From assembly GCF_014205635.1 (NCBI RefSeq), contig NZ_JACIIV010000026.1, positions 1 through 50,095 on the forward strand: DNA of 50,095 bases. The letters are read 5' to 3'. A model generated the notes under the pieces. That model saw only the letters and a program-made list of their open reading frames with translations. It was not told where the DNA came from and made no database searches. Positions 37,049-44,592 of the stretch are shown here, one piece after another. The position numbers were made by a program, and so were the translations under genes. The DNA is from Polymorphobacter multimanifer. Its GTDB lineage: Bacteria > Pseudomonadota > Alphaproteobacteria > Sphingomonadales > Sphingomonadaceae. The stretch's first letter is position 1; each line of letters starts with the position of its first letter.

Positions 37049-37894
37049 ATGGACTATGTCGCGTTCGGGACTGCGATCAGCAGCGATCCTCGCTTCTGCA
37101 GTGCTGCTCATGACTTGTGCGTCAGGATGCTGGACTGTCACGCCGCCAATCCGCCCCTTGCGCAGTTGATGGCCGACCGTGCTCAGGCACACATAGTCGG
37201 CATTTGTTATCATCTTCATCCGACCGCCAATGCCGCAGCGGTGCTGCGCCTGCTGCCGCCCGACACCGCCAGCCGCAATCGCGTTACCGCTCATCTCCAC
37301 GCGCTGGAGCGGCGCGGCGCACTGGTGGCGGCGCCAAGGGGCCGCGACGCGCGCACCCGCAATCTCATGCTCGCCCCGGCATTTCAGGCATGGGTCGATC
37401 GGTGGGTCGACGCAGTGGTGTTGCCGGCACTGCCCTTTGTTCCCGAACCGCCGGTGGCGCTTGATGATCCCTCCGCTCGCCAAGGCTGGTTCAGCCGCTG
37501 GGTCGCGGCACAGACAATGGGCGTACGGTTGACGTCGCGCCTGCCCGAGGTGCGCCAGTTCCTCGATCTGCGCGGCGGCTATGTCGTGATCAACGAACTC
37601 CTGCGTCGCGACTATGCTTTGCCGGGCGCCGTCACCGAGCGCCTTTCCAGGCGCAACCTCGCCGCTCGATACGGGCTGACCCGCACCCACGTGATCGACC
37701 TGCTAGCCGCGCTCGAGGCCAAAAATTGGGTTGCCGAAGGCCCACTCGGCCCGGAACCGACTGACGCCATGCGCGCCCAGACCCGGATCTGGCACGGCCT
37801 CCATCTTGGCGCCGCCGCGCTGGTGCTGTCGGGCGTCCTGATGCCCACTATCGAGGAAGCGCTGGCAGCGCGGGCAGCAGTGACACCGTCCTAG
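37049..37894 (+). CDS. Winged-helix (MarR-like) transcriptional regulator
   Basis: A 281-residue protein from ATG 37049, after CTGGGGGG. It begins DYVAFGTAISSDPRFCSAAH. NAAAVLRLLPPDTASRNRVT, followed by AHLHALERRGALVAAPRGRD, is a winged helix-turn-helix of MarR type: helix, recognition helix, then the basic RGRDARTR wing. A second helix-turn-helix-like segment (RRNLAARYGLTRTHVIDLLAA) lies near 205-230, so the protein may have two DNA-binding units. It is divergent from the giant autotransporter across 125 bp. That makes it the likely regulator of that gene, which would be sensible for a costly surface protein. The effector is not readable. Confidence 0.78.
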   Translation: MDYVAFGTAISSDPRFCSAAHDLCVRMLDCHAANPPLAQLMADRAQAHIVGICYHLHPTANAAAVLRLLPPDTASRNRVTAHLHALERRGALVAAPRGRDARTRNLMLAPAFQAWVDRWVDAVVLPALPFVPEPPVALDDPSARQGWFSRWVAAQTMGVRLTSRLPEVRQFLDLRGGYVVINELLRRDYALPGAVTERLSRRNLAARYGLTRTHVIDLLAALEAKNWVAEGPLGPEPTDAMRAQTRIWHGLHLGAAALVLSGVLMPTIEEALAARAAVTPS

Positions 37895-38136
37895 CCGCCG
37901 GACCCGCCGTGCTGCCGCCAGTCCATCGGCGGTGCCTTTGTAATGCCTTCAGCTCGGATAGCAGCGAATCCCGCCAAGATCTGTGCTATCGACGAGATTG
38001 TCAGGAGTCGGGCTTTGAGCCGCAGACACCAGTTATCGAAAGCCAATGCTATTGCCGCAGCAGGCGCAGGTCTGCGTTTGAAAATGGCGGCATGCAGCGA
38101 AACCGAGCCGCGCTATCTGGCGCTTGTTGACCGACT

Positions 38137-38538
38137 ATGAAACGCGCTCTGATCGCGGCAACCCTCTATTTCCTCGTGCTGTTTGCACTGGGCTTCAGTT
38201 TCGGTACCCTCCGCGTGCTGGTCGTTGCGCCGAGGCTCGGCGTCCTTGGCGCGACGCTCCTGGAAGTCCCGCTGATGCTCGCTGCGGCATTTTTCATCTG
38301 CCGCTGGGCAATTGGACGCTGGCACGTGCCGCCAGTGCTTTCGGCGCGCGGGGCAATGGTGCTGTGGTTTCTTGTGCTGTTGGCACTGTTCGAGACGCTG
38401 GTCGGCGTTGCCTTCTTCGGCCGGACGTTGGCCGGAACATGGGCGGGGCTGGCTACCCCTGCAGGGCTAATCGGCCTGACCGCGCAAATCATCGCGGCGC
38501 TGCTGCCGCTGTACGTCGGCAGGTCCGGGCGACGATGA
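38137..38538 (+). CDS. Four-helix membrane protein of unknown function
   Basis: A 133-residue integral membrane protein starting at ATG 38137, with four likely helices at about 5-22, 33-56, 70-92 and 105-125. It has the Arg-Trp motif CRWAIGRWHVPP between helices two and three. It was not recognised as a named family. The 242-bp gap upstream back to the regulator gene holds no convincing gene. A rubrerythrin-like fragment follows within 20 bp on the same strand. Confidence 0.72.
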   Translation: MKRALIAATLYFLVLFALGFSFGTLRVLVVAPRLGVLGATLLEVPLMLAAAFFICRWAIGRWHVPPVLSARGAMVLWFLVLLALFETLVGVAFFGRTLAGTWAGLATPAGLIGLTAQIIAALLPLYVGRSGRR

Positions 38539-38557
38539 CACTCCCTACCCGGCGGCA

Positions 38558-38713
38558 GTGGATGCGATCGCTGGCGAGGGATACGAGAACAGCAAGATGT
38601 ATATCGACTTCGCGCAACAGGCCGAAGCGGCGGGGGATCCCAAGGTCGGTGCCATATTCCGCCAGATCGCCGAAGATGAAGGCACGCACTACCATGGCTA
38701 TCAAGCTGCGTAG
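38558..38713 (+). pseudogene. Rubrerythrin-like fragment
   Basis: A 51-codon frame opening at GTG 38558. It reads AIAGEGYENSKMYIDFAQQA then EAAGDPKVGAIFRQIAEDEG and THYHGYQAA, matching the first helix pair of rubrerythrin/ferritin-like di-iron proteins: AIAGExYExxxMYxxFA, then the EDEGxHxxG metal-binding helix. True rubrerythrins are longer (about 140-190 residues with a C-terminal rubredoxin). Here the frame begins without a proper N terminus and ends after the first metal-binding helix. It is probably a degraded gene or the end of an N-terminally lost one. Its position beside the VIT transporter suggests an original iron or oxidative-stress link. Confidence 0.68.
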
Positions 38714-38812
38714 GCCAAGCTCCCCCGCTGAGCTGCCAGTACAGGGTTGCCGATCGCCTCAACGCCCCGGGGCGGTCGGCATCATCCTCCGCAACGAAGG
38801 ACATTGCTGCCG

Positions 38813-39508
38813 ATGAGCCGCCTGCACAGAGAAAGTCACCTTGTTTCCCGTATCGGGTGGCTGCGCGCCGCTGTGCTGGGCGCAAACGACGGTATCGTCT
38901 CGACCGCCAGCCTGATCATCGGCGTCGCGGCCGCCGCGGCGAAACCTGGCGACATCCTCATCACCGGTGTCGCCGGCCTTGTTGCCGGTGCAATGTCGAT
39001 GGCAGCCGGGGAGTATGTGTCGGTCAGCTCGCAGGCGGATACGGAGCAGGCAGACCTTGCTCGCGAGACGCTCGAACTGGCTGACGATCCGGCGGCCGAG
39101 CGCGCCGAACTTGCAGCGATCTATGAAGGGCGCGGCCTCGATCGCGAGCTTGCCGTCGCCGTCGCCAGGCAGTTGATGGCAAGGAACGCTCTTGGTGCCC
39201 ACGCGCGTGACGAGCTGGGGCTGGTGCCGGGCGGCCATGCCCGCCCGATCCAGGCGGCCTTCACGTCTGCCGCGACCTTTACCGTCGGCGCGGCACTGCC
39301 GCTGGTGATGGTCCTGGTCGCACCGCGAAACCTGCTCGTCCCCGTGGTTGCCGTCGCGTCGCTGCTCTTCCTGGCACTCCTGGGCGCAGTTGGCGCGAAG
39401 ACGGGCGGGGCCGGCGTCGGCAAGGCCACGCTGCGTGTCACCTTCTGGGGCGCCTTTGCAATGGCTGCGACGGCCGGCGTCGGAGCGCTGTTCGGCGCAG
39501 TCGTCTAG
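38813..39508 (+). CDS. VIT1/CCC1-family Fe2+/Mn2+ transporter
   Basis: A 231-residue membrane protein from ATG 38813 (AAGGA about 11 bases upstream). The family signature is complete: an N-terminal ESHLVSRIGWLRAAVLGAND leading to GIVSTASLIIGVAAAA, then AGAMSMAAGEYVSVSSQADT, a soluble metal-binding helical region with many Glu/Asp residues (about 80-135), and three C-terminal helices. VIT1/CCC1 proteins move ferrous iron and manganese out of the cytosol. In bacteria they are often next to or fused to rubrerythrin-like ferritins. The rubrerythrin fragment just upstream fits that pattern. Residues Gly and Met of the membrane metal path are present. Confidence 0.92.
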   Translation: MSRLHRESHLVSRIGWLRAAVLGANDGIVSTASLIIGVAAAAAKPGDILITGVAGLVAGAMSMAAGEYVSVSSQADTEQADLARETLELADDPAAERAELAAIYEGRGLDRELAVAVARQLMARNALGAHARDELGLVPGGHARPIQAAFTSAATFTVGAALPLVMVLVAPRNLLVPVVAVASLLFLALLGAVGAKTGGAGVGKATLRVTFWGAFAMAATAGVGALFGAVV

Positions 39509-39572
39509 GCCAACGGTCAGTCGTCTTCACGTCTGCAGGCAACGCCTTCTTTGACACATGAAGCGGTTCGCC

Positions 39573-39607
39573 GCTGGCGCGCTGCCAGCCGTGCCGTAGC
39601 ATTTTTT
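39573..39607 (+). terminator. Weak candidate terminator between convergent genes
   Basis: GCTGGC-GCGCT-GCCAGC forms a 6-bp stem (39573-39589), with a run of six T at 39602-39607, eleven bases further on. It lies between the VIT gene and the convergent phosphatase gene. The gap between stem and T-run makes a true intrinsic terminator doubtful. Confidence 0.25.
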
Positions 39608-39614
39608 CAGCACC

Positions 39615-40901
39615 TCACCGCGTGCGGCGGGCAAAGCTGTAGGTGCCACTGGCAACGGCTTTTCCGCCGCCGTCATTGGGTGTGGTGATAAACGTGATCG
39701 TCGCGGTTTCCGGCGCCAGCGTGAGGTGTGCCGCACCCCACACCATGCCCTGCACATGAAGCTGCTTCAGCCCGGGATTCCGCACAAGTTGCTGCCGCAT
39801 GAAATTGGTATTGAGCGGGCGCTGCTTGCCGCCGGCACCCGAGACGATCGCCGGCAGCGGCCGAACGGCACTGCCCGGCAACGCGGTCGTACAATCATCG
39901 GCAAAGGCTTCGAGCGTATGCTCATGGCCGGCAAGATACAGATCGGCATGCTCGCAAAGCACTGGCAGGATCGCCGCGCGCAACGCTTCGGACTGGCGGT
40001 ACTTGCCACCGGACGACGCCCAGAGCGGGTGGTGGCCGATGACGATCTTCCACCGGGCGCGCGAAGATTTGAGCGCTGCTGCAAGCCAGCCAGCCTGGTC
40101 GGCCTCCTGCGCAGTCATCGGCTTCTCCCACGGCTCGGGCGACTCCATCTTGACCGAGGGCATCTCGCTGCCATCGTCGGCGAGTTCGTCTTCCATGAAA
40201 GTGCGGCCGGCGAGCAGCGTCTGAGTGTCGATGACGAAGATCTCGACCTCCCCTCGCGTTTCGGGCGGCGAAACACGATAGATCAGCCCGTCCATGTAGA
40301 AGGGCTTTGTCCTGGCGAGATAATCGACCTGCGCCATCGCGGCCTCGCGGCTTGTGTGCCAGTCGTGGTTGCCGAGCGTGGTGTAGAATCTGAACTCGCC
40401 CGCGAAGCGCCCAAAGCGGCCATAGGGATCGGCGAAATTGTGGCGGAACCGGTCGGCGTCGTTCTTGCCATCGGCGCCTAGCGTTGCACCATCGGGATAA
40501 ATATTGTCCCCCAACAGCACCCCGAACTGGCAGGGGTGCGCCTGGCACCAACTGTCCATGGCGTTGGCGACCGGCATCAACCCCGAGGCAGCTACAACAC
40601 TGCCCGAAGGCCGATGGATTGCCTGCGGGCCGGCGGTGAACTCGGCTGGTGGTCGCTTGTCCTTCAACCAATCGGCGCGCGCTTCGGCAACAAACTGTTC
40701 GGACGTGCGCGGCGGCGTGTAATCCTCGGCTTCGAGATAGCGCAGATCATAGCCATGATCGCCGATGGCAACCATATGCCAGGTGCCCGGCGCTGAAGTG
40801 GTCGATGGCAATTGCGGTGCCGATTCCGGTCCGGTCGCACAAGCGCTCAGGGCCAGCGACACAAGCAGGAAGCCGGGCGCTGCTAGTCGACTGATGGTCA
40901 T
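39615..40901 (-). CDS. Metallophosphatase (purple-acid-phosphatase-like) lipoprotein
   Basis: A 428-residue lipoprotein from ATG 40901, with lipobox LSAC (lipid Cys21). All five metal-binding motifs of calcineurin-like phosphatases are present: GDHG (47-50), GDNIYPDG (131-138), GNHDW (177-181), GHHP (289-292) and GHEH (325-328). The order and the bimetal centre match the acid-phosphatase/TRAP-like group that cleaves phosphate monoesters in the periplasm or at the cell surface. It is divergent from the TonB receptor gene at 41056, with PHO-box-like repeats in between. A phosphate-scavenging role together with a TonB receptor is a natural reading. No Ser-rich or repeat insert is present. Confidence 0.92.
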   Translation of the reverse strand: MTISRLAAPGFLLVSLALSACATGPESAPQLPSTTSAPGTWHMVAIGDHGYDLRYLEAEDYTPPRTSEQFVAEARADWLKDKRPPAEFTAGPQAIHRPSGSVVAASGLMPVANAMDSWCQAHPCQFGVLLGDNIYPDGATLGADGKNDADRFRHNFADPYGRFGRFAGEFRFYTTLGNHDWHTSREAAMAQVDYLARTKPFYMDGLIYRVSPPETRGEVEIFVIDTQTLLAGRTFMEDELADDGSEMPSVKMESPEPWEKPMTAQEADQAGWLAAALKSSRARWKIVIGHHPLWASSGGKYRQSEALRAAILPVLCEHADLYLAGHEHTLEAFADDCTTALPGSAVRPLPAIVSGAGGKQRPLNTNFMRQQLVRNPGLKQLHVQGMVWGAAHLTLAPETATITFITTPNDGGGKAVASGTYSFARRTR

Positions 40902-40949
40902 GGTGAATCCCGCCAATTGGTTGTCCGATGCTTCATGCCGCTACTGTGA

Positions 40950-40971
40950 CTGCAGGGCAAGAACCCTGCAG
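40950..40971. promoter_or_regulatory. Perfect 8-bp hairpin in a divergent promoter region
   Basis: CTGCAGGG-CAAGAA-CCCTGCAG is a perfect 8-bp stem with a 6-base loop. It lies between the phosphatase (starts 40901) and the TonB receptor (starts 41056), so it is neither gene's terminator. It could be an operator or an RNA element in the phosphatase leader. Confidence 0.4.
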
Positions 40972-40983
40972 CTTGTAGGCAAA

Positions 40984-41012
40984 TTGTCATGAAAATTAAA
41001 TCTCGACGTCAT
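40984..41012 (+). promoter_or_regulatory. PHO-box-like repeats upstream of the TonB receptor
   Basis: TTGTCAT-GAAA-ATTAAAT-CTCG-ACGTCAT gives three seven-base units at an exact 11-bp period. The first and last match the PHO-box unit CTGTCAT at six and five of seven positions. The known PhoB target is two such units separated by four bases. The middle unit is weak, so this is a candidate only. Confidence 0.35.
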
Positions 41013-41055
41013 TTTCTCTCGGCAAACGCTGTCGTCAATCAGGGAGGCAGACAGC

Positions 41056-43875
41056 ATGGGCAAATCAATATTGCGCGCTCGCACGATCATTGGCGCACTC
41101 CTGACCACGGTTGCGATGCCGGCAATCGCCAACACCGTGACAGGCACTGTTCTCGACAGCAGCGGCGTGAGGCCGCTCGAAGGGGCGCAAGTACGCATCG
41201 CTCAACTCAACCGTGTCACCCAGGTCGATGGCGATGGCCGCTTCCGCTTCACGGGTCTGCCAGCTGGCAGCTATACGGTTACGGTCAGTTACGCCGGAGC
41301 CACCGAGCAGACGCAGCAAGTCAATGTGATCGACGGTGGCGAGCGGGCGTTGGCGTTTGCAATGTCGGCCGAGGGCTCGGAGAATTCGACCATTCTCGTG
41401 CTCGGCCAGCAATCCACGCTGCTCTCCTCGATCGCACGTCAACGGTCGTCGGACACGGTAACGACGGTGCTGACCCGCGATTCAATCGGTCAGTTCCCCG
41501 ATCAGAATGTTGCTGAATCGCTGCGCCGCGCACCGGGCATCAACGTGCTGAACGATCAGGGCGAAGGCCGTTTCGTCTCGGTGCGCGGTCTCGCACCCGG
41601 GCTCAACTCATCGTCGATCAACGGCAACCGCGTGCTCTCCACTGGCGGTGACAATCGGGACGTTGCGCTCGACGTGATCCCCAATGAGCTCATCGAGTCG
41701 ATCGAGATCAAGAAGTCGCTCACCCCCGACATGGACGGTGATACCATCGGCGGCTCGATCGACATCCAGACGACGAGCGCCTTCGACCGCAAGAAGGGCT
41801 TTGTCGGCCTGAGCGCGCAGGGCGATTACAACGAGCTCGCCGAGCAATGGTCACCCAAGTTCACGGGCAATTTCTCGGTGCCGATCACCGAGAATTTCGG
41901 CATCGCCGGTGGCGCCAGCTGGAACCGCCGCCAATTCGCCACAGACAACATCGAAGCCGATGGCTGGACCACGGCCGACAATGGCATCGATTATGCCGAA
42001 GACCTCGAATATCGTGATTATGACGTGCAGCGCGTTCGTTGGGGCGGCAATCTCAGCATCGACTGGCGCCCGACTCCCGGCACCACGCTCTATGTGCGCG
42101 GCCTCTACTCGAAATTCGATGATACCGAGCTGCGGCGCCGGCTGATCTTCGGTTTCGATGCCGAACCGGAATCGGGGAGCGCCACCTCGGCCACCTTCAA
42201 TTCCGCCGACGATCGCATCGAAGTGCGACGCGACCTCAAGGATCGTCGCGAAATCCAGACTGTGGCAACCGTCTCAGCCGGCGGCAAGACCGAGACCGGC
42301 CCCTGGACGATCACTTATGACGTCGCACGCTCCTTCGCCAGCCAGACCGAGGATGGCTCGGTCGATCCGATCCGCTTCCGCCAGCGCTTCGAGGAGCCGG
42401 GCGCGCTCGGAGTGACGATCAACTATGCCGATCTCCAGCGCCCGACCTATGCGATCAACTTCGGCCGCAACGACTTCCTCAACCCACGCAATTACGAGTT
42501 TTCGTTGCTCGAGAGGACGACTCGCGAGGATGCCAAGGACAAGGAGTGGAGCTTCCGCACTGATGTAGCGCGCCAATTCGCCCTCGCTGATGGTGATTTC
42601 GAGCTGAAGGCCGGCGGCAAGGTCCGCCTACGTGACAAGCGCCAGAATTTCATCATCGATCTGTTCGAGGATGTCGAAGGCGGCCTCACCCTGGCCGATG
42701 TGCTCGGCAGATCGGCATTCACCCTCGCCGATATCAACCCTGTCACCGATCTCGGCCGGGTACGCGACTTCGTGGCACGGACAGCGGACTCGCAATTCGA
42801 ACGCAACGACATCGAGAGCGACTTCGTGACAGCATCCGAAAACTTTCGCGCCAAGGAAGACATCTATGCCGGCTATGTGCAGGGTCGGCTCGATACAGGC
42901 GCGATGCGGTTGATCGTCGGCGTGCGCCTAGAGCACACGAGGCAGGATCTAACCGGTAACCGCGCCGACGTGTTCGAGGAAGGGTCGATCCTCAACGGCG
43001 AAGAGGTTGAAGACGATACGGTCATCATCTCGCCGGTGGCCTTCCAGCGCAACTACACCAACTTTCTTCCCAGCGTGAACCTTCGCGTCAATCTGGCCGA
43101 TGATGTCGTGGCGCGCTTCGGCGCCTTCCGCTCGCTGTCGCGTCCCAGCTTTGGCCAGGTGGCACCGCGCTTCACCGTTGCGGAAAACGAGGATGGCGAG
43201 CGTGAAGGTGCATTCGGCAACCCCGATCTGCGCCCGTACAAGGCTTGGAACATGGATGCGACGCTGGAATATTATTTCTCGAAGCAGTCGGTGGTCCAGG
43301 CTGGCCTGTTCTACAAGTCGATCACCGATTTCATCGTGACGTCGCGCCAGCTTAACGGAACCTTCGCCGGCATCGATTTCACCGAGGCCGATATCCCGAT
43401 CAACGGAGATCGCGCCGAGGTGTTCGGTGCCGAGTTCAGCTACAGCCAGGCGTTCACCATGCTGCCGGCTCCCTTCGATGGCCTGCTTGCCAATGTGAAC
43501 TACACCTACACCAACGCCCGTGGCGACGTGCTCGGCCGCCGCATCCCACTGCCGGCGGCCTCGAAGCACACTGCCAACTTCGTGCTCGGTTATGAAAAGG
43601 GGCCGGTCTCGTTCCGCGCAGCTGCCAGCTACCGCGACCAGTTCCTCGACGAGTTGGGCGAGGATGCCGAGTCCGATCGCTATGTGCGGCCGCTTTTCCA
43701 GGTCGATCTGTCCGCCAAATATCGCATCAACAGCGCCTTGCAGCTGTTCGTCGAGGTGGTGAACCTCAACAATGCAGACTTCACCGCCTTCCGCACCGGG
43801 CCTGGCCAACGGCGGCTGCTCCAGTTCGAAACCTATCAGCGCACGTTCAAGTTCGGTGCGCGCGCCAACTTCTGA
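41056..43875 (+). CDS. TonB-dependent receptor with N-terminal carboxypeptidase-like domain
   Basis: A 939-residue receptor from ATG 41056, with GGGAGG eight bases upstream. After the signal peptide (cut after about AIAN, residue 26), a carboxypeptidase-regulatory-like beta-sandwich (VTGTVLDSSGVRPLEGAQVR to about 95) precedes the plug. The plug includes ESLRRAPGINVLNDQGEGRF, VSVRGLAPGLNSSSINGNRV and IEIKKSLTPDMDGDTIGGSI. The latter is diagnostic of the sphingomonad TonB receptor group often coupled to carbohydrate or phosphate-ester use. The barrel closes with FKFGARANF and an aromatic C terminus. The divergent phosphatase lipoprotein and PHO-box-like site suggest uptake of a phosphorus-containing compound; this is an inference. 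Confidence 0.94.
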   Translation: MGKSILRARTIIGALLTTVAMPAIANTVTGTVLDSSGVRPLEGAQVRIAQLNRVTQVDGDGRFRFTGLPAGSYTVTVSYAGATEQTQQVNVIDGGERALAFAMSAEGSENSTILVLGQQSTLLSSIARQRSSDTVTTVLTRDSIGQFPDQNVAESLRRAPGINVLNDQGEGRFVSVRGLAPGLNSSSINGNRVLSTGGDNRDVALDVIPNELIESIEIKKSLTPDMDGDTIGGSIDIQTTSAFDRKKGFVGLSAQGDYNELAEQWSPKFTGNFSVPITENFGIAGGASWNRRQFATDNIEADGWTTADNGIDYAEDLEYRDYDVQRVRWGGNLSIDWRPTPGTTLYVRGLYSKFDDTELRRRLIFGFDAEPESGSATSATFNSADDRIEVRRDLKDRREIQTVATVSAGGKTETGPWTITYDVARSFASQTEDGSVDPIRFRQRFEEPGALGVTINYADLQRPTYAINFGRNDFLNPRNYEFSLLERTTREDAKDKEWSFRTDVARQFALADGDFELKAGGKVRLRDKRQNFIIDLFEDVEGGLTLADVLGRSAFTLADINPVTDLGRVRDFVARTADSQFERNDIESDFVTASENFRAKEDIYAGYVQGRLDTGAMRLIVGVRLEHTRQDLTGNRADVFEEGSILNGEEVEDDTVIISPVAFQRNYTNFLPSVNLRVNLADDVVARFGAFRSLSRPSFGQVAPRFTVAENEDGEREGAFGNPDLRPYKAWNMDATLEYYFSKQSVVQAGLFYKSITDFIVTSRQLNGTFAGIDFTEADIPINGDRAEVFGAEFSYSQAFTMLPAPFDGLLANVNYTYTNARGDVLGRRIPLPAASKHTANFVLGYEKGPVSFRAAASYRDQFLDELGEDAESDRYVRPLFQVDLSAKYRINSALQLFVEVVNLNNADFTAFRTGPGQRRLLQFETYQRTFKFGARANF

Positions 43876-44043
43876 TTCTGCGCGCGGAATGCCGTGAAGG
43901 CTGGTTTGCATGCACCGGCCAATCATACCCCCAGCCGGTGGTGGCCGAGAGGGAACACGGGTGAACGCTCAGGACCTGGGGGCCCCAAAGCCTTGATTTC
44001 ATGAGTTTGTCCAGACGCCCGCGAACAGCGGCGAACGGGAAGT

Positions 44044-44117
44044 TGGAGCGGGCAGCGGGAATCGAACCCGCACGAGCAGCTTGGGAAGCTGCCAGGCTAC
44101 CACTACATCATGCCCGC
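44044..44117 (-). tRNA. tRNA-Gly (anticodon CCC)
   Basis: The minus strand folds as a complete tRNA. The acceptor stem is GCGGGC with its complement GCCCGC, the D loop contains TAGTGGTAG, the anticodon stem-loop is GCAGC-TTCCCAA-GCTGC, and the T arm is CGGG-TTCGATT-CCCG. The anticodon CCC occupies plus-strand 44083-44085 and reads GGG glycine codons. The 3' CCA is encoded after discriminator T. It closely follows the well-known bacterial glycine tRNA with this anticodon. Confidence 0.95.
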
Positions 44118-44128
44118 GGCGCCGCACA

Positions 44129-44158
44129 CCCATAGAGCGGGTGGATTGCGGCCGTCAA
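44129..44158 (-). promoter_or_regulatory. Promoter of tRNA-Gly
   Basis: On the minus strand TTGACG (44158-44153) and TATGGG (44134-44129) are separated by 18 bp, just upstream of the tRNA 5' end at 44117. The -35 is five of six to consensus. The -10 is weak. Confidence 0.4.
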
Positions 44159-44182
44159 CAACGGGACTTGACGACTACGCCC

Positions 44183-44214
44183 GTAATCGATAGCTTTTGA
44201 TTACAGAAGTAATC
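44183..44214. promoter_or_regulatory. BlaI/CopY-type operator
   Basis: GATTAC-AGAA-GTAATC (44199-44214) is a perfect dyad of the (A/G)TTACA-TGTAA type bound by BlaI/MecI repressors. A third half-site, GTAATC, lies at 44183-44188. TTGACG at 44168 with a weak TAGCTT at 44191 would be the promoter that it blocks. It is immediately upstream of the repressor gene. Confidence 0.7.
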
Positions 44215-44226
44215 GCGAGTCGAAGC

Positions 44227-44592
44227 ATGGAACGCATCCCCGAAGCCGAGTGGCAGGTCATGGAAATCCTCTGGGCCGAAAGCCCGATGGGCGCCCAGGA
44301 TGTCGCCGAGCGACTCGCCCCCGCCACCGGCTGGAGCCTCGCCACCGTCAAGACGCTGCTCGGCCGCCTCCTCGCCAAGGGTGCGCTGGCGCATGACGAA
44401 GAAGGCCGCCGCTATCTCTATCGCCCGGCAGTGGCGCGCGAAGCCTGTGTGGCGGGGGAGTCGCGCCGCCTTGTCGATCGGCTGTTCGGCGGCCGCGCCA
44501 CGCCGCTGGTGGCGCATCTCGCAGACACGGGCCAGCTGAGCGATGCCGACATCGCCGAGCTGGCCAAGCTGGTGAAGGAGCTCGGCAAATGA
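44227..44592 (+). CDS. BlaI/MecI/CopY-family transcriptional repressor
   Basis: A 121-residue repressor from ATG 44227. The frame could extend to TTG 44197, but that would cover the operator. RIPEAEWQVMEILWAESPMG and TGWSLATVKTLLGRLLAKGA are the winged helix-turn-helix typical of BlaI, followed by LAHDEEGRRYLYRPAVARE, the family wing. The C-terminal dimerisation helices hold the region where BlaR-type proteases usually cut the repressor. The GATTAC-N4-GTAATC dyad just upstream is its expected site, so the gene is autoregulated. The stop overlaps the next start by ATGA. The downstream M56 peptidase is presumably the signal transducer. Confidence 0.93.
   Translation: MERIPEAEWQVMEILWAESPMGAQDVAERLAPATGWSLATVKTLLGRLLAKGALAHDEEGRRYLYRPAVAREACVAGESRRLVDRLFGGRATPLVAHLADTGQLSDADIAELAKLVKELGK

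Noticed and set aside
37943-38140. A 65-codon frame ending in an ATGA overlap with the membrane-protein gene
   Set aside because: The overlap is suggestive, but the sequence has no family features, no ribosome site and odd composition.
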